In this document: positions 40,416 to 52,384 of the stretch, one piece after another
How the letters are laid out: every line of letters starts with the position of its first letter
Numbering within the stretch: the first letter of the stretch is position 1
NCBI GenBank assembly: GCA_002751075.1
Contig: NAOQ01000101.1
Coordinates: forward strand, 84,932-148,931
Direction of reading: 5' to 3'
From: Ichthyophonus hoferi
Taxonomy: Eukaryota > Opisthokonta > Ichthyosporea > Ichthyophonida > Ichthyophonidae
Length of the DNA: 64,000 nt
Program-made: the position numbers and the translations under genes
Notes under the pieces: generated by a model
Told to the model about the DNA's origin: nothing
What the model saw: only the letters and a program-made list of their open reading frames with translations
Database searches by the model: none

Positions 40416-42700
40416 TCTAAAGGGTATCTTACCTATGTTTTTTAAGATGAAGTTGGTTTATTTCTTAGAAATATTCCTTTACGCCTCCCACTTTATATAT
40501 CGAATACTAACATAGTAGTCTTCAAGAAAGCATTTAGTCATTTTGTTACGTATACTAAATCGTACCATGAGTTAGCATATGTTAATACACATTTTCATAT
40601 TTGTAAATAACAATCACTATATACATCTTTTACACTATTGTTAAGAAAGATGACCTCAATCATATTTTTATATATATTATATTATAAGTAGACGCTTGAT
40701 AGCTTCTTGATACTTTTACGGACCGGTAAACTTTAATAAATACGAAAGATTTGGTTCGAATTTTCAAAAATTCATGGCTCTCCACTAATAGGAATCTAAT
40801 AATTCACGAACATCAGTTTTCCAACTGTTCACCACAAACAATCCAATCACCCAAATTAGAGTCTATAGTTAGCCTAATATTATCCAATTTTTTCATTTAA
40901 AACCCTGCTACGACGTAACTTCTTCATTACAACATATATAATTGCCCATGTGTAGACAATTCTATTTACAAACCAGTTCCATTTAAAGGCTTCCTATTGT
41001 TCTTTCTCACAGACGACTATATTTTAATATTTGCTTAGGCTCCATATCTCAGACAGAACCTTTTTATACTTTCTAAATGTAACTTTGTATATATAGAACA
41101 CTTCAGAACCCGGTAGAAATTAATTAGATAATTATAACTATAGTTACATTACCTATGCATATGTAGCTTAGCTATATTTCACAGTTGTTGTTTCATTAGA
41201 GATGAGGAGCTGGTTATCATCAAACACTACTATTTAAAGGTCCTTTTCAATGTTTTGGTTCATACGTGTTAATTTGATAATATATATATATCCATTACGT
41301 GATTAACACATAATGTATTAGCTTTTATCTTACCATCTGCGGGTATCACGTCATAGCTCTATGTGTATGTTATATATGGTTTATCTTTGCGCTTAATTAT
41401 CATATAGCCAGTTATTTTCTTTTTTCAGTTTTATTCTTTGTTTCTTTACCAACCTATAATTTACATGAATATCTTTATGGACAGGCTACGTGGCCAATAA
41501 TTAGGCTCTTTGCGTTTATGCGTAACAAGTTTAGTTGGATAGTTATCATTGCTTGTAACTAAGGGGACTAGGCTATGGGTCTTAGATGCACTAATTACTT
41601 GCGGCAAGGGATTATGTGCACCAATCATTATATTTGTGCTGGCCCCACTTGAGCACACGTTATATTTTGCTTAGATATCATTGTAGATGGGCAAATGTAA
41701 ATGATATTTAATCAAACCAAGCCAACACATCGCTTGGGTTACAACCATTCCAAGCATAATGACATAGTGTGAACCTCGATCTAGATCAATAGTAGATAAG
41801 CTATTTAGACCAATGACTGATGATTGTGCATATGTCAAACCTTTTTGTTGCATGCTATCCATATTTCTAAGAGAATCAATGACACTGGCTAGAATATGTA
41901 TTACGATAATTGATTGCACCTACAATATGATTATCACATACCAAATCTGACAATAGGCAATCATTGCTCTGAGCCTAAGTTATAATCTATGGTACAAAAC
42001 TATTAACGTACTATAATTGGTTGGTATCATATTTTTTGGTACATACACGGGTAATTGATAGGACTAATTATGATAACGTTTTGTAACTAGGGCAACAGCG
42101 AATAACAAACTAGTTTCAGATCTTAAAATTCCAGGGCCCTGGTTGGCCAACTAGTGTAGACGCTTGATTAGTCTGGTAGATGCAGTATAGATAAAAGGAT
42201 TGGATGATAGCAGTAATAAACATAGGATATCGCGTAACTAACTATAATGATATATAGCTGGATGAAAGACAGGCATCGACGCTTTCATTGGCACTTCACA
42301 CTAATCTCAAGAATTGACGACTACCATCGACTCAGAATGGTAATCAGCCATAGGCAAAAAAAAACTAATATATGAAGAAGGGCATATTTTCCGAGTGGGC
42401 TTTATAATAACCATCACTAAGACATGGTCCCTTTTCTACACAAGGTCCTCTTCTCTTGGACCTACATCTTACCCTATCCGGTAGTCTTATAGATCACGTT
42501 TATCTCTCTCTTCTATACAGCACTCATAAAACTACACGTAATGTTTTTTACAATATGGATCTAATTATATATATGCATATGTTACTATATGAAGATACAA
42601 AGCGAATAAGAACCTGACAAGACCTTAAAGTTTGGATTAGGTCTAGGAATGCAGAAATGAGCTAGTCATATTATAACTAGCACATAGATTGTTACAATTA
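40416..42700. other. UXS1 3' region and intergenic DNA; no gene recognised
   Basis: AATAAA at 40735-40740 is a possible UXS1 polyadenylation signal. Minus-strand ORFs at 41461-41658 and 41671-41919 are neighbouring, but neither shows a recognisable domain. The sequence between is AT-rich without clear repeats. Confidence 0.45.
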
Positions 42701-42726
42701 CAAGATCGTTTGCGCACAAAAATACT

Positions 42727-43108
42727 TTGCATTTAACTATATATAATAACCATATCGTTATTGCAATGTCTAATCCATCACTGGCTCTCGTATATGATAA
42801 TCAGAGTCCAGATCTCTCGCTCGTTCAGAACTCAGATAACTGCTTACTAGCATTAAATGGCGACGATAGTTACTATTTACATCGTAGTATATCATCCCTT
42901 ACTAATCGATCTCATTTTTCAATGTCCACATTCACCACAAGCACATAAAACATATATCCCTTCTGAATTAGAACAGAGATATGACTACTACAGCCAGTTA
43001 CCAAGAAAGTTGGTATATGGGCCTTCTATAAAACCTCTATCACAACAACTGAGCCATAAAGACAGTTCCGATCAAGTGAATATTACTAACACTAATCCAG
43101 AAACATAG
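42727..43108 (+). pseudogene. Unrecognised coding-like repeat, copy related to 58633-58825
   Basis: Two overlapping plus-strand readings look protein-like. One starts MSNPSLALVYDNQSPDLSL (42766-42948). The other runs to a stop at 43106-43108 with TYIPSELEQRYDYYSQLPRK and KPLSQQLSHKDSSDQVN. The first 200 bases match 58633-58825 clearly, including AATCCATCA, CAGATCTCTC(G/A)CTCGTTCAGA and CATCCCTTACT. In the second copy the reading begins MFNPSLTLTHNNQYSDLSL. This may be part of an unknown mobile element or a duplicated gene fragment. Confidence 0.45.
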
Positions 43109-43211
43109 GATAGCAATAAGTATATAATTACGGACCACTATACTATACCATATCACATTACACCATACTACACCTGAGAACATAGGTAGAGGAGTAAGGA
43201 AAACATATGCT

Positions 43212-43217
43212 TTTATT
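43212..43217 (-). promoter_or_regulatory. SHMT polyadenylation signal
   Basis: TTTATT on the plus strand reads AATAAA on the minus strand, about 85 bases after the SHMT stop codon. Confidence 0.5.
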
Positions 43218-43300
43218 TGAAGTCATTGAATGATATGGTATGATATACATACCAATTATCACCACTGATTGATATCTCTGATAGAAATATCTATGTTAGC

Positions 43301-46300
43301 CTAGTCCTTGTATCGCATTTGATCTACATCAAATCCTGGCATAGGGAAGGCCTTAGCTATACTCTCCGCCTCATCCCGAAGGGCCTGTAGGTGAATTGGA
43401 TTGGTTAGCAATCAGATTAAAGAAGATAGGCGCATATCGCCTTGTGTATTGACATGCATATAATTATATACAGCTGTATACTAATCATAGGGCCAAGTGT
43501 TGTAGACTAGATGTGAATTAATATATAAGAAAGAAGGAGCTAATTAGATTGCAGCTAGATCTGGGAATAGAGAGAGGAAGAAGATGAAGAAAAGGAAAGT
43601 GAGGCAAAAAGAAGCAATATAAACGTAGGCATAATAGAGAGACGATGACTAGAAGTGTGTATAAGACACGTACAGGTTTCTCTTTCCCTGCCTGCCCTAC
43701 TCGTATACAATTATAACCACATACATGCATAGAATAAAGTCAGGCGTATTAAGATGCAGATAAGTCAGCTACAAGAAGAGAGGAGTCAATTTCCTGCTAC
43801 AACGACACACTAGCACAATGGACAACTTACAATGAGGTCGGCATTATTATCGTTAAGAGCAGAGACAAAGTCTTTTAGCATCTTTCCTGAAGTCTCCTAC
43901 AGGGAGGGGACAGTACAGAATGAGTTGCACCCCGCAACCCAAAGGCATGAGATAGAGATACAGCACAATGCCCACTATCTACTAGATGGCCATACCTCTG
44001 ACTATCTATATTTTAAGGAATATTTATAGTGTAGGGTTTATGGGGTCACAGATACTGCACATGTATTAGAAATTAAATATTTAGATATTAAGAACGACAA
44101 TATTAACCACAGGAAAGAATATATGTTTGAATTCGAAGAAAGGGAAAAGTCATATATATAGAACTATTAGCAGTATAACTAATTGTAATTGTAGTTGTAC
44201 ACAGCCCAACCGTGTCACTCCGTATGAGGGTATAGGTACTATACATCTTGAAAAACATGCGGTTAAGTTATCTAACCAGATATGGATAAAAGGAACCAAG
44301 AGAACGTAGGGGAAAATGTAAGTCAGACGACCAAGATAAAAGAACAAAAGAAAGAGAGAAAGAGAAAAAGAGGAAGAAAAATTGTGATGAGGGGGTATAG
44401 ACAATGGGCAAGAAGACAGCTTTAACATATGCCCCCACCCTTATCCTACCTGGATCTTATTAGCAATCACTACTCCTTTATGAAGGCAGTCTGCTACCTT
44501 AACAAAGTCCTCTTCCTTAAATCCACGAGAGGTTAGTGCACATGTTCCTGCATTCCATGAGTTGGCTAATTAGTCTTGGCCCAGTTATTGACTGATTTTA
44601 GTTGTACATTTATATTCCATTGGGCTAGGCATAGGGCGGAGTTGTTATAAACCAATTACATGTCACACATACCCATTGACCAACCTAAAATTGATAAAGG
44701 AATATCAAATATAGATAATACATAGATAAAGGTAAAAGATAAAGGATATATATATATACCTAGACGAACACCACCAGGGGAGAGAGCACTGGTATCCTTG
44801 GGGACGGCATTCTTGTTGATGGTAATGCTGCAGGCGAAGCGGAATAGTTGAATATATATATATATATATATATATGTTGTGTTGTGATATGGTATGAAAC
44901 GATATAATATAACATAATATAATAAATGCAATACAACGCATTTAATACACTGCAAAATAATACAATATAACATACACAAGTTGCAATGAGTGCTATACTA
45001 CTCTCCCTGGCAATTATAAGGCCCCAGAACGTCTTTCATATAGTATACATACATACATGACCACCTACGCACCCACCTTTCCTCCTTTATCTAACCCCCC
45101 ACACCGCCTTGCGTTGCAGCCTTGCCTCTTAATGTGTAAGCACATTTACACAGAAATAATGTAGAGTACCCAGTAACGAAATCGATCAGTACTAACTAGC
45201 AAGCTAGTATGCGCACTTACTACTATATATGCTCTTTATTGCACACCCCAGGACATACACAATACGTAGCTAGATAATCATCCCTCAAGCCTTTCCTACC
45301 TTACAAACTCCATGAGCTTCTCCAGCTTGGAGCCAGTCAGGCCCTGTGGACGTACATCCCATAGCACTATGTGGTTGTCTGTGCCTCCTGTGACTATGGT
45401 GTACCCAAGCTCTACTAGCCTCGCCGCCAACTAGGGAGAATGGAGGGGAGAGGTCCCAAGAGATGGAATTGTGTGTATATATGTAGAAGTATATACATAG
45501 GCATGTGCATGTGAGGGAGAGTAAGCTCATGCCAATACCCAGAAATAACATAACAGCCATGCCCGTAATGGACCAGATTTTATCCTATGACTATTAGCAA
45601 TATGCCTCCTATAACATACTCTTACTCATGCAAACTCCAATCACTATCCCCCTCCATAAAACTACTACAACTAAAAGCACCCTGGTAATTGGATAGACTT
45701 AATGAATATCAATATCATCCCAGTTGAATCCAGATGCCCCCCAGTTCGCTATCCAATTAGAAAAGAACATGTCGTTATGCCATGCCAATACATACCGCTT
45801 TAGCGTTGCTGAGCACTTGTACAGCATAATTTCTGAACTCTGGGGTATTGGCCTGTTTAAGAGCCACAGCAATTGCAGAAATTGTGTTGTTGTGTGGTCC
45901 ACCCTATAGTATAGGGACAACAAGATGAATCTTAGAAATGGTATAGGGGTTGGAGTAAGAGGGCAGGCAGGACAAGGGTGTATGCTTGGTAAAGGGGAGG
46001 GAAGATAAATAGAAGCAGTACTAAGGTAAGATGATATATATATACTATAGACTACCTACACACAAGACTATACTGTGTTGTGGTATCGTACCTGGTTGGA
46101 AGGGAACACAGAGAAGTTGATACGAGATTCAAGGTCAAATAATCTATCATTCTTCTCACCAGTGGGTTTCCTATAAAAGACTAATGCTGCCCGGGGACCA
46201 CGGAGAGACTGAGAGAGAAGGGGGAGGTAAAAAGGGAGAGGAGAGAATGGACTATAGTGTAAGAGAAGGAGTTGCCTGTGCATGATACTATATCAAACAT

Positions 46301-49300
46301 ATACACCTCATATGGGTGCAGAGCTATGGGATAGGTGGTAGGCGATATCAGCCCAATTGTACTGGGAATTCAGGATTAAATTTATGATAGTATGGTAATA
46401 CAACGGTCAAATACTCAAATAGTATGAATGTATAGACCCTCATGGGGGTGTCTATATATACATTTGTGTGTTCTAGTATGACTACTGTAAATAGAAGATA
46501 CAGACAAACACAAATGTGTAATGGCTACCTTATGAGAAGTAGTAGTAACAACATCACAGAGCTCAAAGGGATTATTCTGTACTTGCGAAGCGATCAAGCC
46601 TGAGGTGTGGGCCATGTCCATCATAAGATAGGCACCATGCTCATCCGCTATCTGTATAGAATAGGTATAGTATAGAGAGACCATAATGGGTTGGTTTTAG
46701 ATATTAGAACATATACACTTGGTGTAGATTGATGTGCATAGTAGTTAGTGTTGTACTATGCTGGATATGTGTGATGTCACTATATAGCATCAATATTCTG
46801 TATTACAAATTATTGCACACTTTATTAAAGAGAAGATATTTATGAACGACAGAAGAAGTAATATACAGCAACAATGGATAAAAGAGAGAAACAATAAGAT
46901 ATGTATGTGTCAAGAGGGGAGGGAGGTGAAAAGAGAGGAAGAAGAGAAAGAAGAAAAGTGAAGAATGACTGGGTATAGTATAGGGTATAGGAGCATAACT
47001 GCTACTCTAAAATGAACAAGTGAAGCATAAAAAGAGAATAAAAGGGAAGAAGAACAACCTTACGAAGGCGAACAAAGTCCCAGTCACGAGGGTAGGCACT
47101 ACCACCACATATAATCAGATTAGGCCTGAAGGGCTTGGCTGTCACTTCTAGCATGTCATAGTCGATTAATCCTAACTATTACGCATGTATGAATGATAGT
47201 ATGTTGGTTTCCACGTCAGTAACCTGTAGTTCATTCCATGTGTGTTCATGCATGGAGGTGTTGACCCAAAAGGTATTTGCCATACACACTTTCTATTGGG
47301 GCCCTTGTGTGGTGCCAATGTACTGGTATACTTTACCATATCCAATAAATGAGAGTGGGTAGAGGATGGTTATGCACGTAGATACCAGTCACACACATGT
47401 CTATATAAAGAGGGTAGTAACAATTACTCGTATGGACTATGATACTATACTATCAAGTACCCAAAGCACAATCATCTCATATATACACATAGACAAAACA
47501 CATACGTCGTTGGTCTGGTAGGGCATAGACTGGAAGTAGATGGCGGTGGATGAGATTTTCTTCTTGGCAGTGGCATACCCATGGGTCAGGCTGTAGGAGA
47601 GTAGAGGGTAGAGGGTACGTACAATCATTAATAGAGTAGAGGATAGTACGATAATATATCATTGGGTGTAATGACGTGAAGGCCAAAGGGAGGGTTATGG
47701 TTGGTAGCAGTATCCCTAGCAGCCACAGGATATGAACTACCACCCATTTTCATTCATAAATCTATTCTTATCGTGTAACCTTTCTTGTAACAGTACTACA
47801 ATACGTGTGCATTCAACTGAGCAACATCTTATTGTCAAACTAGTACGCATTACCTATATTTTCCGTCATTAGCAATGACAAACCTTTACCTAATAAGAGA
47901 ATACAGGGTGGAGCTAGAGAGACACATGTATAAGAGATAGAAGGAATAGTGGGGTATAGGGTAGGAAAGAATAACGTACTGGCCACCACTTGGAAGATCT
48001 AAGCCCATAAGTCTATCATTAGGTTTTAACATGGCTCCCAACGCGGAAAAGTTAGCGGTAGTTCCTAAAAAAAGTCCCATAGTGGCTGGTTAGTTATTAC
48101 ATCCCTGCTACTACAATATGGTAGCTTGAGACGGCTGAGATGTCACGTAGCACTACCTAATATATGGATGGCTTAAGATTGGATATCTGTCATACAGCCA
48201 TACCACAATCCATTTAATTAAATAGACGTATGACTCTTGGTGGTTTATATAATAAACGCATCCCCTAGACAAGTGGCACAACATGATTGGAGGCATGTCA
48301 CATTGCCTTATAATCTACTAATCACACAGCTAAAAAAATAGGCTATAATCAATGCAACACAAATCTATTTCACTACATAGGTTTCTAAAGACAAATATAG
48401 GGAGGTGAGTATATAGTTAATACGTATTAATCAATGGCGTGTGTATATCTTCGCCATAGGATACAAATAATAATAGTAATATAACCGAGTGGCTTTGGTA
48501 GGCCATGGTACATCTGTAGGTTTACAACTGTATACTCATACCCAAAAATACCTGAGCATAAAATGTATACTTATGATAAGGGTATTCTATATAGTTAAAC
48601 AAATATATATTAGTTTATAAACTATATACCATTGTAGTTCACACACATGTCAGTGGATATAACTAGTAACTACCTACCAGAGTATGGCTGTACATTCACC
48701 CCCCACTTGGCAGGGTCTAAGCGATAGAGCTCTAGGGCTCTCTTCTGACATAGTACTTCAACCTGGTCGATAAATTCATTACCACCATAGTAACGAGCTC
48801 CAGGAAGACCTGTATAACCAATGGTTGGCATGGTTTAGGTATATATCCAGAGAATGAATGAATTGCATTGGTTATGCGAAGTAGACATACATAGACATGA
48901 AACTAAAAAGTACTATTGGGGGATTAAAATCTAAACCCGACTACATACATGTAAAGATTACACCCATCCAGTCTGCAAAGAAAGAACTTGCATGCTAATA
49001 GCAGAGAGTGGAAGGGAAAAGAGAGAAAGCTGTATATGTAGGATGCGAGTTGTACTATGTAATATGTATTATAAATCCGTACTAATAACAGTCAAAGCGA
49101 ATTATTGCAAGGGAAATACAATTGCTACACACATATCACTGTAAATATATAAATATCTGATAAGGGTTAGACAAAAAAATACAAAAATAGTTCATCAATA
49201 GCTTTCAATGACAGAATAGCAAGGACAAATACAACATAAAACATACCTTCAGAATACTTATTAGTAAGTACACTGGCATTGGCCTCCAAAACACTCGAAG

Positions 49301-49418
49301 AGGTAAAATTTTCAGACGCAATGAGCTCTAGACCACGCCATTGACGATTTTTTTCCTTCTCTATTAGGTCGTAAATCTCAGGATCGGCCTGGGCCAGGGC
49401 AGTAACAAGAATGGGATC
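43301..49418 (-). CDS. SHMT: Serine hydroxymethyltransferase, 13 exons found, first exon missing
   Basis: This PLP enzyme converts serine and tetrahydrofolate to glycine and 5,10-methylene-tetrahydrofolate. Minus-strand exons in order: 49418-49247, 48809-48678, 48064-47980, 47590-47506, 47175-47059, 46651-46529, 46208-46092, 45903-45796, 45430-45300, 44827-44760, 44547-44450, 43896-43831, 43384-43301 (stop TAG). All phases join, giving 461 residues. Landmarks: [65 protein letters not shown] with the PLP lysine at visible residue 238, [37 protein letters not shown], and the C-terminus FPMPGFD. The exon encoding the first 20-40 residues is not found, so cytosolic versus mitochondrial form cannot be told. 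[19 protein letters not shown] resembles fungal, amoebal and plant forms more than vertebrate ones. Confidence 0.95.
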
Positions 49419-52384
49419 CTGTGAAAGGGTAAATGCAGTTAGATGCGTAGACTCTATTACGAGTGAGAAGGGAGCAACCTAGAAAAGAATATGATTGGCG
49501 ACACAAGTGCATTTGGGAAAAGTGGAAGCAACCAAACTCCACACAGATAATGAAACATGGTTGGCTCATAAGAACGCCCCTACATTGCTACTTAGTTACT
49601 TTAAAAGTATTTTTTATTTTTAAAAAACATGTAACAATCGCATGAGCACAACAAAAAATCTAGTACAGCATATAAAGTATAAGACTGATATCAGCAAAGA
49701 AAAAAATGCAGCACAGCAAACGGGGTATGAACAAAAGACCGTGAGAAATTTAGCAAACAAACTGAAGAATTACGTAGCAAATAATAAAACCTAGTCCTCA
49801 GTCCTCACTCATAAAGCTGTGTCCCCAAGCAACAGGTACATATACAACAACCTGTCCTACTACAAGAGTTGAAAAGGGTTACACAAACAAACCCTGGTAT
49901 ATACCAACCATTATCTTCGGTATTAGTATTGAATATTCAAATATGAAACTTCTGTTAAAATACAGGTCTGGGATTTTATAGTCTGAAGTAGGGTTAAAAT
50001 AAACCATGTGAGCCTCCTATTCGGCAAGGTATTAAAATCAGCTAATGGGAATTCCTCAACCTAATTAATGCAACGTAAAGTAATACCTTTTAAATGACAT
50101 CATCTGTAATTTTTTTAAAAAAATTCAGTAAAACATGTACCGACGAATACAAATATATTATTAAGAGACATTATTATCTTAGTTCTTATCCTTTTCTCTA
50201 TTGTAAAATTACTTTACGCGTCAAAAAATAACTATAACGCTAATTTTATGGTGCTTATCTATACTGTTATCAATTTCCTATAGTAAGTATACGGCAAAAA
50301 TATATGCGTTAAATCATCGAAACAGAGTCGGGTATGTATGTTATCATTAGATAACACCGTGGGAATTAGAAAAAAGCCTCTTATCATTGGATGCTACACA
50401 CTAGGCATTAGAAAAACCTAAAGCTCTAAAATAGGGAAAGTATTATGAAATAAGGAAAGAGTGAAAAGAGATGGTATTAACTCGAAAGAAGATAGCATAG
50501 AATTGATAGAATTATTATAGAGAAGCATTGTAAAAGTAAGCGAAAGAGGACATATATATAACAGCCAATTTGATAAATGGATGTATCTTAGGAATGGGAT
50601 AATTTAAAACTTGACTTGCTAGGTTAGTTATTTTGGCAAGACGTCTCCCCACTGAGTTACCAAAATGCTTTCACCTTGTCATGTTTTGGATAGAGGCGCC
50701 ACCAGTTAAAATTATTTCCAATGGATTACTTAACCAACAGATTGGCTCGATTAAATAAGGACATAAACATGATACAAGATTATATTACAGAGTACTTTTA
50801 AAGACAATTTCTAAGGTTCAATCTCCCTGTTGCTTATTCTTAATATAATTGCTCCCACTATGTATTTACAAGACGGCCACAGACGCGACTAAGAGAGAGT
50901 ATAATAAACAGACTTAATAGAAATAGTTATAGAGCAGACATGGGAAAAAGGAATTATAGCTGAGTAGGGGCTCCGACGTCTGATACAATCAGAGGAAAGC
51001 CCAGGTAGAAAAAAAGATTTTCTGTAGATGCCACGCCAGCCTGTTCCCGAGACAGATTTTCTGGACACCAAACCATGACCGCCATGGGCCATGGAAGTTA
51101 AGCACTTTGTAGGTGGCCTGTCCAATGTGATTCTATCTATACAACTCTAATGTCCAGGTCCATCAACTCAATTAATTGTTCTTATTACAAAAGACCATCA
51201 TGAAGCCCGTATCTAGTTATAGTTAGTGATTGGTTAGAGTCAACCTATTGGTCGGACTAGCGAATCGCTGACGCATTATTATACATATTTGCGTGTATTC
51301 TACCCATGTTCCTACCCATAAAAAGTCGAATCCTGGCCTACTATTAAACAATGTAATTAAATTTATGAGTATCAGCCCACTATAATTAATCTCGCCATTA
51401 TTAGTCCATTTATAATAGGCTGAATTATGGCCTACTATTAACCTATGTGATTAGATTGTTACGTACACAGTTATATTTCAATGCCCTATTATGGTGATTC
51501 CGTGTGTACTGATGAATTATGGCCTACAGTTGTTTAGCAATTACAGTTATGATTGCACTATTGTAGGACCCTTCGGTGAGCAGTACTTGAGCCATGAATG
51601 CCACACAGTGATTGATTTGTGTGTTGTACAGGTGGAGAAAGGGAAAGGAAACTAATATAAATGGAAGCGCTGATGAGCGTATGACCGTAGCTGTTGATAA
51701 AGTGATTGTGGTAATCATGTTATGTTTGCGTCAGTTTGGTGATTGGTACTGAGTAAGAAGTTGGGACAATTATGAACATGTGAAAACTGAATCTATTAAC
51801 TAACAACTAAGCTGCCAATAGAGTAAGTTAATTGAAAGTTATAAAATATAAACCTTGTTATGATTTAATTAATAATAGTCAGTTTCAACACATGAAGATT
51901 AAAAAAAATTGAGTAGACCCCTCTACAATAGTATCACCACTTTAGCATGAGGATCATTTCTAGGAATTCATCATTGACATTCTTAGATATTTTTTTATTA
52001 TTTATTTATGTATTTCTAATGATATAATAGCTGTACGTTCATTGTTAAGCGTACTGTCATACATGGTAAATCAAACCTAAGTTGCATTAACTATACAAGG
52101 ATTAGCCATTAAAAAGGCTAAGCATTTGAACTATAAGATACGAGAGAACATATCACTTGGTCTTACATTTTAATTCACTTGTGATTTATCTAGTCATCCG
52201 TGAATCTTACATAGAGTACTAAGGCATTCCTATTATCAATCATCAGATAAGACACCCTTCAATAGCAAAAAGAAATTTAGGCCAAGCCAGGAAGGCCAAA
52301 TGGACTACCAGTCCAATGCAGATGTGCAGCCAGCGCAAAGCCTGTGCTGAACCAACATCAACTCATCTATTGAACACTGAGATC
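49419..52384. other. Upstream of SHMT; SHMT first exon should lie here; hairpin-rich patch at 50960-51125
   Basis: About 3 kb between SHMT and the ABHD12-like gene. The SHMT start exon and promoter, and the 3' end of the hydrolase gene, are expected here. A patch at 50960-51125 is less AT-rich, contains a strong hairpin and a 12-base match to the 5S rRNA internal promoter (51092-51103). A minus-strand ORF from 51125 (MDRPPTKCLTSMAHGGHGLV) overlaps it but lacks a donor in the phase SHMT needs. Confidence 0.4.
50967..51001. ncRNA. Strong hairpin, possible structured RNA
   Basis: GGGCT at 50968 pairs with AGCCC near 51000, and inside it TCTGAT-ACA-ATCAGA forms a perfect stem. The paired arms are GC-richer than the surroundings. 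I could not match it to a known small RNA, so the RNA label is speculative. Confidence 0.25.

Noticed and set aside
51082-51115. 5S rRNA gene
   Set aside because: Only a 12-base internal-promoter word matches; the remaining 5S sequence and its closing stem are absent.
50889-51125. SHMT first exon on the minus strand
   Set aside because: The ORF has a start and basic residues, but the available donor gives the wrong phase for joining to 49418.
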